In this document: positions 26,787 through 35,087 of the stretch, in pieces
How positions within the stretch are numbered: the first letter of the stretch is position 1
How the letters are laid out: each line of letters starts with the position of its first letter
Origin: CAIMFV01 sp040757715
GTDB lineage: Bacteria > Pseudomonadota > Alphaproteobacteria > Caulobacterales > Caulobacteraceae
Assembly (NCBI GenBank): GCA_040757715.1
Contig: JBFLWS010000003.1
Coordinates: 1 to 64,000, forward strand
DNA length: 64,000 nt
Direction: 5' to 3'
Program-made: the position numbers and the translations under genes
Notes under the pieces: generated by a model
What the model saw: only the letters and a program-made list of their open reading frames with translations
Told to the model about the DNA's origin: nothing
Database searches by the model: none

Positions 26787-27324
26787 CAACAACAACGCCA
26801 AGACCGCCGCTCCGGCCCCGGCTGCGCGCCGCGCGGAAGCGCCGGCTCCGCACGCCGCCGCCCCGGCCCGCGCCCCGCAGCGCGTGGCCTCGGTGCTGGC
26901 CGCGGACCTGGTGTTCGAAGGCACGGTGCATGGCGAAGGCGAACTGATGGTCGACGGCGCCATCAAGGGCGACATCAATGTCGGCCGCCTGATCATCGGC
27001 GAGCACGCCCACATCGAAGGCACCATCCGCTGCGGCGCGGTGGAAGTGCGCGGCCGCGTGGTGGGCAATGTCGAAGCCCAGCAGGTGAAGCTGTACGAAA
27101 CCGCCTATGTGGAAGGCGACATCACCCACGGTCAGCTCAGCATCGACGTGGGCGCCTACTTCCAAGGCCGCTGCCAGCAGTTCCGCGCCCCGGCACAACC
27201 CACCGCCGCGGTGGCCGCCGCCCACGCGCCGGTGGTGCAGCCGAACTTCGCCTCCGACGCCTATCCCGCGTCGGACGCCCCGGCCGCCCAGGTGATCGAA
27301 CTCGACGCCACGCACCGCCAGTAA
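26767..27324 (+). CDS. Bactofilin
   Basis: The 185-residue protein has an Asn/Ala/Pro-rich N-terminal tail (STNNNNAKTAAPAPAARR), then the bactofilin beta-helix: VFEGTVHGEGELMVDGAIKG, INVGRLIIGEHAHIEG and VVGNVEAQQVKLYETAY. A disordered tail follows. Bactofilins polymerise without nucleotide on the inner membrane. ATG 26767 is preferred over GTG 26761. The start overlaps the end of the M23 peptidase gene by about 20 bp, which implies coupling. A terminator follows at 27388. Confidence 0.92.
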   Translation: MFSRSTNNNNAKTAAPAPAARRAEAPAPHAAAPARAPQRVASVLAADLVFEGTVHGEGELMVDGAIKGDINVGRLIIGEHAHIEGTIRCGAVEVRGRVVGNVEAQQVKLYETAYVEGDITHGQLSIDVGAYFQGRCQQFRAPAQPTAAVAAAHAPVVQPNFASDAYPASDAPAAQVIELDATHRQ

Positions 27325-27387
27325 GTCGGCAAGTCGGTCGAGCCGGCGCCCTCGCGGGACGGCTCCGCCTTCTGTAGCTTTCTAAGA

Positions 27388-27417
27388 CCCCGCAGCCTCG
27401 CCGCTGCGGGGTTTTTT
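27388..27417 (+). terminator. Rho-independent terminator after the bactofilin gene
   Basis: CCCCGCAG (27388-27395) pairs perfectly with CTGCGGGG (27404-27411) across an 8-nt loop, and six T residues follow directly. This ends the M23/bactofilin transcript. The T run overlaps the stop codon of the convergent prfB gene. Confidence 0.88.
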
Positions 27418-28538
27418 ACGCCTCCGCGCCGTCGCGGGTGGCGCCCACGCGCTGGGCGAGCGCCGCGCCCATGAAGGCGTCGAGATCCCCATCCAACACC
27501 CCGTCGGTGTCGGAGGTCTCCACATTGGTGCGCAGATCTTTGACCATCTGATAGGGCTGCAGCACATAGCTGCGGATCTGGTGGCCCCAGCCGATGTCGG
27601 TCTTCAGCTCCTCGATGGCCGCCTGCGCCGCCTCGCGCTTTTGCAGTTCGAGCTCATAGAGGCGGGCGCGCAGCATCTTCCAGGCCCGGTCGCGGTTCTG
27701 GTGCTGCGAGCGCTCGGTCTGGCAGGCCACCACCACCCCGGTGGGGTTGTGGGTCAGACGCACGGCGGAGTCGGTCTTGTTCACGTGCTGACCGCCGGCG
27801 CCCGAAGCGCGGTAGGTGTCGGTGCGCACATCGGCGGGGTTGATGTCGATCTCGATGGTGTCGTCCACCTGCGGATAGACCCACACCGAGGCGAAGCTGG
27901 TGTGGCGCCGGGCGTTGGAATCAAATGGCGAGATGCGCACCAGGCGGTGCACCCCGGCCTCGGTCTTCAGCCAGCCATAGGCGTTGGTCCCCTTGATCAG
28001 GAGGGTGGCCGACTTGATGCCGGCGGTTTCACCGGCGGTCTCTTCCACAATGTCCACGCTCATGCCGTGGGCCACGGCCCAGCGGGTGTACATGCGCATG
28101 AGGATCAGCGCCCAGTCGGCGGATTCGGTGCCCCCGGCGCCGGAGTTGATTTCCACATAGGCGTCGTTGCCGTCGGCCTCGCCGGAGAGCAGCGCCTCCA
28201 GCTCGGCCCGGGCGGCGCGCTCCTTCAAGGACCGCAGCATGGCCGCGGCCTCGTCGCCGGAGGCCTCGTCGGCTTCCAGCTCGGCCATCTCGGCGAATTC
28301 CAGAGCGTCGGAGCGTTCACGGGCGAGGCTCTGCACCGCCTCCACCTGCGTGGCCAGGCGCGTGCGCTCGCGCATGATCGTCTGGGCTTCCTCGGGCTTG
28401 TCCCAGAGGGTGGGGTCTTCCACCCGCGCGTTCAGTTCATCCAGGCGTCGAAGGGCGATATCCCAGTCAAAGACGCCTCCTGAGCAGTTCGATCGACTGC
28501 TCGATGTCGGCCGCGGCGGCCTCGACATCCGCTCTCAT
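27416..28538 (-). CDS. prfB: Peptide chain release factor 2, with programmed +1 frameshift
   Basis: RF2 reads UGA and UAA stops. The GGQ motif lies in ASGAGGQHVNKTDSAVRL and the domain-2 anticodon-like region is in the usual place. The gene is read in two frames. ATG 28538 opens a 23-codon frame ending at in-frame TGA 28469-28467. The sequence just before it, AGG AGG CGT CTT TGA C, is the classic RF2 site: a Shine-Dalgarno-like AGGAGG followed by the slippery CTT and the UGA. After a +1 shift reading resumes at GAC (28468) and runs to 27416, giving about 373 residues, normal for RF2. RF2 thereby limits its own synthesis. An in-frame start at 28528 would give wrong N-terminal residues. Confidence 0.95.
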
Positions 28539-28674
28539 GAGAGAACTCCGGTTTAAGATCAGGCGGCGGAGATAGAGGTTCGCACCCGCTCGCGCAATGC
28601 GAAAGGCGCGCAGCCCCTCGACGGAGGCGACCTCGCACCCTAACTTCCGTCAGCGAAATGGGGGAGCTTTGCGC

Positions 28675-29667
28675 ATGAAGCGGTGGATGGTCCTAGCCTT
28701 GGCGGCGCTTTCGACCCTGGCCGCCTGCTCCAAGCCCAAGGAGGCGGCTACCGGCGGTCTCACCCCCGTGCGCTTCGCCACCGACTGGAAGGCCGAGGCC
28801 GAGCACGGCGGCTTCTACGAGGCGCTCGCTGCCGGCGAGTACAAGAAGCGCGGCCTTGATGTGAAGATCATCCCCGGCGGGCCGGGCTCCAACGTGCCGC
28901 AGCTGCTGGCCGCGGGCGCGGCCGACATGGGGATCGGCTCCAACGCCTTCGGGGTGATGAACCTCGCCCAGGAGAAGGTGCCGGTGAAGGCGGTGATGGC
29001 GGTGTTCCAGAAGGACCCGCAGGTGCTGATGGCGCATCCGGACGCCGGGGTGAACAGCCTCGCCGACCTGAAGGGCCATCCGATTCTGCTGGCCGACTCG
29101 GCCGTGACCTCGCTTTGGCTGTGGCTGAAGGCCAAGTACGCCCTCGATGACCGCCAGGTCCGCAAATACACCTTCAATCCGGGGCCGTTCCTGGCTGACA
29201 AGCGCGCCGTGCAGGAGGGCTATGTCACCTCCGAGCCCTACACCATCGAGAAGCAGGCCCATCTGAAGACGAAAGTGTTCCTGTTGGCGGACAACGGCTA
29301 TCCCGGCTACGCCACCATGGTGCTGGTTCCCGACGCCCTCATCGCCAACGACCCCAAGACGGTGCAGGCCTTCGTCGACGCCACTCGCGAGGGCTGGAAG
29401 CAGTATCTCTACGGCGATCCCAAGTCCGCCGACGCCCTGATCCTCAAGGACAATCCGGAGATGACTGAGGATGTGCTCGATCAGGCCCGCGACAAGCTGC
29501 GCGCCTATCAGCTGGCGGCGACGTCCAAGGACAAGGCCGGCGACATCGGCCAGATGAGCGACGCCCGCTGGGCCGCCTTCATGAACATGGCCAAGGGCGT
29601 GGGCGTCTATCCCAAGACCATGGACCCCAAGGGCGCCTATACGCTGCAGTTCCTGGGCGGCAAGTAG
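28675..29667 (+). CDS. ABC transporter substrate-binding lipoprotein (NMT1/THI5-like)
   Basis: The 330-residue protein starts with a lipoprotein signal ending LAACSK, where the cysteine would be acylated. The mature part begins VRFATDWKAEAEHGGFYEAL, the opening of the NMT1/SsuA/ThiY-like family, with GGPGSNVPQLLAAGAADMGIG as the typical ligand-pocket region. Related importers bring in thiamine precursors, riboflavin or sulfonates. The ligand here is not evident, and no TPP or FMN riboswitch was seen upstream. It is 4 bp from the ATPase gene of the same importer. Confidence 0.85.
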   Translation: MKRWMVLALAALSTLAACSKPKEAATGGLTPVRFATDWKAEAEHGGFYEALAAGEYKKRGLDVKIIPGGPGSNVPQLLAAGAADMGIGSNAFGVMNLAQEKVPVKAVMAVFQKDPQVLMAHPDAGVNSLADLKGHPILLADSAVTSLWLWLKAKYALDDRQVRKYTFNPGPFLADKRAVQEGYVTSEPYTIEKQAHLKTKVFLLADNGYPGYATMVLVPDALIANDPKTVQAFVDATREGWKQYLYGDPKSADALILKDNPEMTEDVLDQARDKLRAYQLAATSKDKAGDIGQMSDARWAAFMNMAKGVGVYPKTMDPKGAYTLQFLGGK

Positions 29668-29671
29668 GGCC

Positions 29672-30406
29672 GTGATCGCGGCGCTGGATCAGGTGGAGGT
29701 GGACTATGGCGGTCGGCGCGTGCTCGGCCCGTTCAGCCTCGCCCTGGCGGCGGGCGAGAGCGTGGCCCTCGTCGGCCCCTCCGGCTGCGGCAAGTCCACC
29801 GCCCTGCGGCTGCTGGCAGGTCTTGAGGCGCCGGCGCGAGGCGGCGTCGCCCGCGCCGCTGGCCGGGGCGAGACGGCGGTGGTGTTCCAGGCCCCCACCC
29901 TGATGCCCTGGGCCAGCGCCGAGGCCAATGTCGCCCTGCCGCTGGAGCTCGCCGGCATGGCCAGGGCCGAGGCGCGCCTGCGCGCCCGGGTGGCGCTGGA
30001 CCGCGTGGGGCTCTCCCACGCCTATGGCCTCAAGCCCGCCCAGCTTTCCGGCGGCATGGCCATGCGAGCCAGCCTCGCCCGGGCTCTCGTCACCTCGCCC
30101 CGGCTGCTCTTGATGGACGAGCCCTTCGCCGCCCTGGACGAGATCACCCGCCGGCGCCTGGCCGACGACGTGCTTGCGCTGCATGCCGAGACCAACCCCG
30201 CCCTCGTCTTTGTGACTCATAGCGTCGAAGAGGCGGTCTACATGGCCCGCCGGGTGGTGGTGATGAGCGCCGGGCCCGGCCGCGCCGCCGGAGAGGTCGC
30301 CGCCCCCGGCCCCTGGCCCCGCCCACCCCACTTCCGCGCCACGCCGGCGTTTCGCGAGGCGGTGGAGGAGGTCTCCACTCGGCTCGATCAGGCCATGGCC
30401 GCATGA
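29672..30406 (+). CDS. ABC transporter ATP-binding protein
   Basis: The 244-residue ATPase of the importer has Walker A GPSGCGKST, signature LSGGMAMRASLARAL, Walker B LLLMDEPFAALDE and switch histidine FVTHSVEEAVYM. It starts at GTG 29672, 4 bp after the binding-protein stop. Its stop overlaps the permease start (ATGA at 30403-30406). The pattern fits the nitrate/sulfonate/NMT1 importer branch. Confidence 0.88.
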   Translation: MIAALDQVEVDYGGRRVLGPFSLALAAGESVALVGPSGCGKSTALRLLAGLEAPARGGVARAAGRGETAVVFQAPTLMPWASAEANVALPLELAGMARAEARLRARVALDRVGLSHAYGLKPAQLSGGMAMRASLARALVTSPRLLLMDEPFAALDEITRRRLADDVLALHAETNPALVFVTHSVEEAVYMARRVVVMSAGPGRAAGEVAAPGPWPRPPHFRATPAFREAVEEVSTRLDQAMAA

Positions 30407-31170
30407 GCCGCCTCGCCGCCGTCCTCGCCCCAGCCCTCCTCATCGCCCTCATGCTCGGCGCCTGGGAAGCCGCATGTCGGCTGTTGAACGTGCCGGTGTT
30501 TCTGCTGCCGGCTCCCTCGGCCATCGCCGAGGCGCTGATCGCCGATGCGCCGACCCTGTTCCTCTCCGGCTGGAACACGCTTTCCATGGCCCTGAGCGCC
30601 CTTCTGCTGGCGGCCCTCTTCGCCTGGCCCCTGGCGCTCGTCGCCGCCCTGTCGTCCAGCCTGGAGCGGGCGGTGCGGCCCCTGGCGGTGACCTTGCAGG
30701 TGACCCCGGTGGTGGCCATCGCCCCCCTGGTGGTGATCTGGGCCGGGCTCGACCACCCCGAGCGGGCCATCACCGTGCTGGCGGCCATCGTCGCCTTCTT
30801 CCCCCTGTTCTCCGGGGCGCTCACGGGGCTGAAGTCCGCCGACCCGGACCTGGAGCGCCTGTTCGACCTCTATGGCGCCACGCGCGGGCAGCGGCTCCTG
30901 CGCCTGCGCCTCTCCGCCGCCGCCCCCTTCGTGCTGGAAGGGGTGAAGGTGGCCACCGGCCTTTCCATCATCGGCGCGGTGGTGGCCGAGTTCGTGGCCG
31001 GCTCCGGCGCCGCCCAGGGTCTCGCCTGGCGCATCCTGGAGACCAGCCACCAGTATCGCACAGCGGAGATGTTCGCCGCCCTGGTCGCCCTCGCCCTGCT
31101 GGCCGTCGTGCTCTACGCCCTTACCCAAGCGGCGGAAGCGAGAATTCTTAAGAAGTGGCGCGGACGTTAG
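30403..31170 (+). CDS. ABC transporter permease
   Basis: The 255-residue integral membrane protein has about six helices and the EAA loop in the middle (FDLYGATRGQRLLRLRLSAAAPFVLEG), which contacts the ATPase. It belongs to the BPD-type permeases of NMT1-like importers. It is translationally coupled to the ATPase by a 4-bp overlap and is the last gene of the three-gene operon. Confidence 0.87.
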   Translation: MSRLAAVLAPALLIALMLGAWEAACRLLNVPVFLLPAPSAIAEALIADAPTLFLSGWNTLSMALSALLLAALFAWPLALVAALSSSLERAVRPLAVTLQVTPVVAIAPLVVIWAGLDHPERAITVLAAIVAFFPLFSGALTGLKSADPDLERLFDLYGATRGQRLLRLRLSAAAPFVLEGVKVATGLSIIGAVVAEFVAGSGAAQGLAWRILETSHQYRTAEMFAALVALALLAVVLYALTQAAEARILKKWRGR

Positions 31171-31235
31171 GCGGCGATTAAGCGGCCCAGTCTAAGTTGA
31201 TCCTCCGACGAACTCTCATTTTGGAGGCTGAGCGC

Positions 31236-32132
31236 TTGAGTTTGCGGATCGCCCGTCACGCCCTCCTTGCGCTGGCCCTCGCCGCTTCGGCCGCGCGGGC
31301 GCAGACGGCGCTGGACCGCTACGGCGGTGGGACAGCCTATGCGCCGCCGATTCCACAACCGTCGCAGCAGTTCCTCAATTGGCCCGGCAAGGTGGAGCCG
31401 GCGGCCCCAGCCGTCGTCTATGTGCGCCCAACCTATGCTGCTCCGGCCTATACTGCGCCCGGCTACGCCCTGCCGGCCTATGTCACGCCGACGCCGCAGA
31501 CCTATCCGCGCACGGTGCTGCTGAACGGCCCGCCCGCCGGCTATGCCCCGCAAGGCTACGTCCCGCAGGGCTATATGCCGCAGGCCTATGTGATCGCGGG
31601 TCAGGCGCCCCAGGGATCGCCCCCCATGGCCCAGACGCCGCAGGTCTATGGCCAGCAAGTCTACGCTCCGACCAGCTACGTGCCCCAGGCCATCGCCCCC
31701 ACCTTCCGCCAGCCCGTCGCCGCTGTGGCCGCCTTGCCGCCGGCCAGCTACACGGCCCAGGCCTCGACGCCGACCAGCCTCGCCCAGCCGCCCGCCGCCG
31801 CGCCGGTGCTGCAGAGCGAAGCCGAGGCCGAGGCCGCCGCCGCAGGTCCGGCCCTGCCCAACTCCATCTACGCCCCGCCGCCGCCGAGCCAGACCGCCGC
31901 CGCGCCGCCCCCGCAACCCGTCGGTCCCAACAGCGCGCGCTTCTATTCAGTGCACCGCGACTATGGCCTCACCCCTGACGCCATCCCTGTGGCCCCGGAA
32001 GTGTTCGGCCCCACCGCCGACCTCACTCAACCCGAAACCCCCGACGCCCCGACGTCCCGCAAGGGCGCCTCCAAGGGGGCCGTCAACGCCGATCGTCTCG
32101 CCCAGGCCGCCGACGGCCCCTCATCGAACTGA
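31236..32132 (+). CDS. Secreted Pro/Ala/Tyr/Gln-rich low-complexity protein
   Basis: The 298-residue protein begins with a signal peptide (IARHALLALALAASAARA, then QTA). Next comes a long stretch of short repeats of the type GYAPQGYVPQGYMPQAY, and a Pro/Ala-rich region. The C-terminal 60 residues (NSARFYSVHRDYGLTPDAI) are more ordered. I do not know a family. A TTG start at 31236 is chosen because GGAGG lies 8 nt upstream and it gives a normal signal peptide; an upstream TTG at 31197 lacks this. It is probably periplasmic or envelope-associated. Confidence 0.65.
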   Translation: MSLRIARHALLALALAASAARAQTALDRYGGGTAYAPPIPQPSQQFLNWPGKVEPAAPAVVYVRPTYAAPAYTAPGYALPAYVTPTPQTYPRTVLLNGPPAGYAPQGYVPQGYMPQAYVIAGQAPQGSPPMAQTPQVYGQQVYAPTSYVPQAIAPTFRQPVAAVAALPPASYTAQASTPTSLAQPPAAAPVLQSEAEAEAAAAGPALPNSIYAPPPPSQTAAAPPPQPVGPNSARFYSVHRDYGLTPDAIPVAPEVFGPTADLTQPETPDAPTSRKGASKGAVNADRLAQAADGPSSN

Positions 32133-32164
32133 CTTCGCTACGATTTGATCTGAAGAGCCCGCCA

Positions 32165-33253
32165 ATGCCGCTTTCCAAGCTCGAACAGCTCATCGACCTG
32201 GCCAAGGAGCCCTCCAGCGCCCGCCGGCGCGAACTCCTGCGCGAGATCACCGATCTGTTCATGGCCGCCCCCGAGACTCACAACGAGCGCGAGATGGAGC
32301 TGTTCGACGGGGTGATGAGCAAGCTCGCCTCGGAAATGGAGGAGGAGGTGCGCTGCGAGCTGTCGCACCGCATCGCCGACACCGCCCATGCGCCGCACGG
32401 CCTGGTGCAGGGGCTCGCCGCCGACACCATCCATGTGGCCGCGCCGCTGCTGACCCATTCGCCGGCGCTGTCGGACGAGGATCTGCTGCGCGTGGTGCGC
32501 ACCAAGGGGCAGGAGCACCTGCGCGCCGTGTCTCAGCGCTCCAGCGTGTCCGAGGCGGTCACCGACGTCATCGTCGAGCGCGCCGACGACAACACCTTGA
32601 ACACCCTGTTGCGCAACGACAGCGCCACCCTGTCGCGGCGTTCGGCGGAGACCGCCGTGGACCGCGCCGTGCAGAACCCCGATCTGCACGAGGCGGTGGT
32701 GGACCGGCACAACCTTCCGGTGGACCTGCTGAACGAGATGTATTTCATCGTTGAGCAAAAGCTCCGTGAGCGGATCATGGCCAAGAACGCTGATCTCGAT
32801 CCGGACGAACTTGAGCGCGCCCTGGAAACAGGCCGCAAGCGCCTGGCCGCCCGCGACGGGGCCCTGCCCCCCGACTACGCCGAGGCCGAGGCCTTCGTGC
32901 GCAACCTGCGCAGCAAGGGGCCGATCACCGCGCCGCAACTGGTGGGCTTCCTGCGCGCGGGCGAGCGCACCCGCTTCCTGGTGGCCCTCGCCGAGTTGGC
33001 CGAGGTGGACTTCTACACCGCCAAGCGCATCGTCGACCGCCAGGAGCTCGACGCCCTGGCCATCGTCTGCAAGGCGGCCAATTTCGACCGCACCCTGTTC
33101 CTCACCTTCGCGGTGCTGATCCTTCCCAAGGGCGACGGCATGGGCAAGGCGCAGCAATATGGCCAGCTCTATCTCGAACTGCCGCGGGAGACGGCCCAGC
33201 GCACCTTGCGCTTCTGGCGCATGCGCCGGGCCTCGGGCGAGCTGGCGGCTTAA
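32165..33253 (+). CDS. DUF2336 family protein
   Basis: This 362-residue, mostly helical soluble protein matches the alphaproteobacterial DUF2336 family. It has SKLEQLIDLAKEPSSARRRELL at the start, repeated helical units with LLTHSPALSDEDLLRVV and ERADDNTLNTLLRNDSA, and a C-terminal part TAKRIVDRQELDALAIVCKA. The repeats resemble HEAT-like helices. Function is not established. It is 32 bp after the secreted protein gene and convergent with aroB. Confidence 0.82.
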   Translation: MPLSKLEQLIDLAKEPSSARRRELLREITDLFMAAPETHNEREMELFDGVMSKLASEMEEEVRCELSHRIADTAHAPHGLVQGLAADTIHVAAPLLTHSPALSDEDLLRVVRTKGQEHLRAVSQRSSVSEAVTDVIVERADDNTLNTLLRNDSATLSRRSAETAVDRAVQNPDLHEAVVDRHNLPVDLLNEMYFIVEQKLRERIMAKNADLDPDELERALETGRKRLAARDGALPPDYAEAEAFVRNLRSKGPITAPQLVGFLRAGERTRFLVALAELAEVDFYTAKRIVDRQELDALAIVCKAANFDRTLFLTFAVLILPKGDGMGKAQQYGQLYLELPRETAQRTLRFWRMRRASGELAA

Positions 33254-33268
33254 GGCCTCAGGGGAAAT

Positions 33269-34378
33269 TCACGCCGCACCTTCTTGGCGCAGGAAGTCGA
33301 TCAGCGCCGCAGGGTCGGCATTCTTCACCACCACCGCTTCGCCGATGCGCCGGGGCAGGACCAGGGTCACGGCGCCGCCCTCGGCCTTCTTGTCGAGGGC
33401 CATGTGGGCGACGAGGGTCTCCGCCTTGAGGGCGAGGCTGGCGAGGTCGCTGAGCCGGGTGGGCAGACCCGCGGCGTGGAAATGGGCCGCTACCCGTTCG
33501 GCGTCGGCCGTCGAGGCCATGCCGAGGCGCGCGGCGTAGCGGAAGGCGAGGGCGCAGCCGAGGGCCACCGCCTCCCCATGCACCAAGAGATCGCCGAAGC
33601 CGGCCTCCACTTCGATGGCGTGGCCGAAGGTGTGACCGAGATTCAGAAGGGCGCGACGGCCGGCCTCCTTCTCGTCCTCGGCCACGATCTCGGCCTTCAT
33701 CTGCACCGAGCGGGCCACGGCGTGGGCGAGGGCGGCGGGGTCGCGGGCTAGCACCGCCGCGCCGTTGGCCTCCAGCCAGGCGAAGAAGTCCGCATCGCCT
33801 AAGAGGCCGTACTTCACCACCTCGGCGTAGCCGGCGCGCAGCTCGCGCAGGGGCAGGGTGGCGAGAGTGTCGAGATCGGCCAGCACCAGGCGCGGCTGGT
33901 GGAAGGCGCCCACCAAATTCTTGCCGCGCGGGGTGTCGATGGCCGTCTTTCCGCCCACGGAGGAATCCACCTGCGCCAGCAGCGTGGTGGGGACCTGGAT
34001 GAAGTCGACGCCGCGCATATAGAGGGCGGCGGCGAGGCCGGTGAGGTCGCCGATCACTCCGCCGCCCAGAGCGATGATGCGATCCTTGCGGTCGAGGCCC
34101 TCGGCCAGCAGCGCGTCGAGCAACCGCTCAAGCCCTTGAAAACTCTTGGTCGCCTCGCCCGCGGGCAGAACGATGAGCCCGGCCTTCACCCCCGCAGCGG
34201 CGAGGGCCGTCTGCAGCGGGCGACCATAATCCGTATCCAGATGATCATCGGTGACGATCACCGTGCGCCGGCGCGGCAGGGCGGGAACCAGCGTCTCCGC
34301 CGCCCGCGCCAACAGGCCGGTGCCGATCACCACCTCGTAGGCGCGCTCGCCCAGGCCCACCGCCACCGTCTGCGTCAT
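33269..34378 (-). CDS. aroB: 3-dehydroquinate synthase
   Basis: The 369-residue enzyme makes 3-dehydroquinate in the shikimate pathway with NAD and a divalent metal. It contains ALGGGVIGDLTGLAAALYMRG, VPTTLLAQVDSSVGGKTAID and NLGHTFGHAIE, which holds a metal-ligand histidine. The start is ATG 34378 (MTQTVAVGLGERAY). Although the frame is open further upstream, that part overlaps aroK. The start overlaps the aroK stop by 4 bp. Confidence 0.94.
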   Translation of the reverse strand: MTQTVAVGLGERAYEVVIGTGLLARAAETLVPALPRRRTVIVTDDHLDTDYGRPLQTALAAAGVKAGLIVLPAGEATKSFQGLERLLDALLAEGLDRKDRIIALGGGVIGDLTGLAAALYMRGVDFIQVPTTLLAQVDSSVGGKTAIDTPRGKNLVGAFHQPRLVLADLDTLATLPLRELRAGYAEVVKYGLLGDADFFAWLEANGAAVLARDPAALAHAVARSVQMKAEIVAEDEKEAGRRALLNLGHTFGHAIEVEAGFGDLLVHGEAVALGCALAFRYAARLGMASTADAERVAAHFHAAGLPTRLSDLASLALKAETLVAHMALDKKAEGGAVTLVLPRRIGEAVVVKNADPAALIDFLRQEGAA

Positions 34379-34941
34379 GGCTGTCGTCCTTCCAGATGCG
34401 CCTTCAAAGCCGCAATCACCGCTTCCACGGTGGTGTGATGCGCGGCGTGGCCGCTTTCCACGCTGATGTCGGCCTCGGCGTAGGCGGGATAGCGCAGCCG
34501 CGCCTGTTCGGCGAGCACCTGCAGGGGATCGCGACCGCGCAGCAAGGGGCGCGTGTCCTTGCGCCCCACCCGCTTGGCGAGGGTTTCGAGATCGGCCTTC
34601 AGCCACACAGTGACCGCGCCCGCCTTCAAGAGCGCCCGGGTCTCGGGCTGCACGAAGGCCCCGCCGCCGGTGGCCAGCACGTGCGCCGGCTCCTCGGTGA
34701 GCAGGCGCTGGATCACTCGCCGCTCGCCGGCGCGGAACTCCGCCTCGCCCACGTCGGCGAAGATCTGATTGATGCTGGACCCGGCGGCCTTCTCGATCTC
34801 CTCGTCGGCGTCGCGGAACGGCAGGTCGAGCGCGGCGGCCAAACGCCTGCCGATGCTGGTCTTGCCCACGCCCATCAGACCCACAAGCGCGATGGTGCGG
34901 GCGTTCAGCGGCGGCGAAGGGAAGGCGGCAGGGTCCGACAT
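34375..34941 (-). CDS. aroK: Shikimate kinase
   Basis: The 188-residue P-loop kinase phosphorylates shikimate. Walker A is GLMGVGKTSIG, the shikimate-binding DADEEIE follows, ATGGGAF is the glycine-rich site and RPLLRGRDP is the lid. It is co-transcribed with aroB through a 4-bp overlap, the common arrangement in alphaproteobacteria. It is divergent from the secreted protein gene at 35088. Confidence 0.95.
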   Translation of the reverse strand: MSDPAAFPSPPLNARTIALVGLMGVGKTSIGRRLAAALDLPFRDADEEIEKAAGSSINQIFADVGEAEFRAGERRVIQRLLTEEPAHVLATGGGAFVQPETRALLKAGAVTVWLKADLETLAKRVGRKDTRPLLRGRDPLQVLAEQARLRYPAYAEADISVESGHAAHHTTVEAVIAALKAHLEGRQP

Positions 34942-35087
34942 GGGCGTCAGCTAATATGAAGCTTGCGCGACGCCAAGCCAAAACGGCCGCGCCAGCTGGC
35001 GCGGACTTCCAAGTATCGCCGCGCTCGTGTGGGCTTTCGAGCCCGCGCGCGCCTTGCCATAATGGGGCGTTGATTAGGGAGCGGGTG

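Noticed and set aside
28541..28674. TPP or FMN riboswitch before the NMT1-type importer
   Set aside because: The conserved aptamer motifs were not found in the short leader, so the transporter's substrate cannot be inferred this way.
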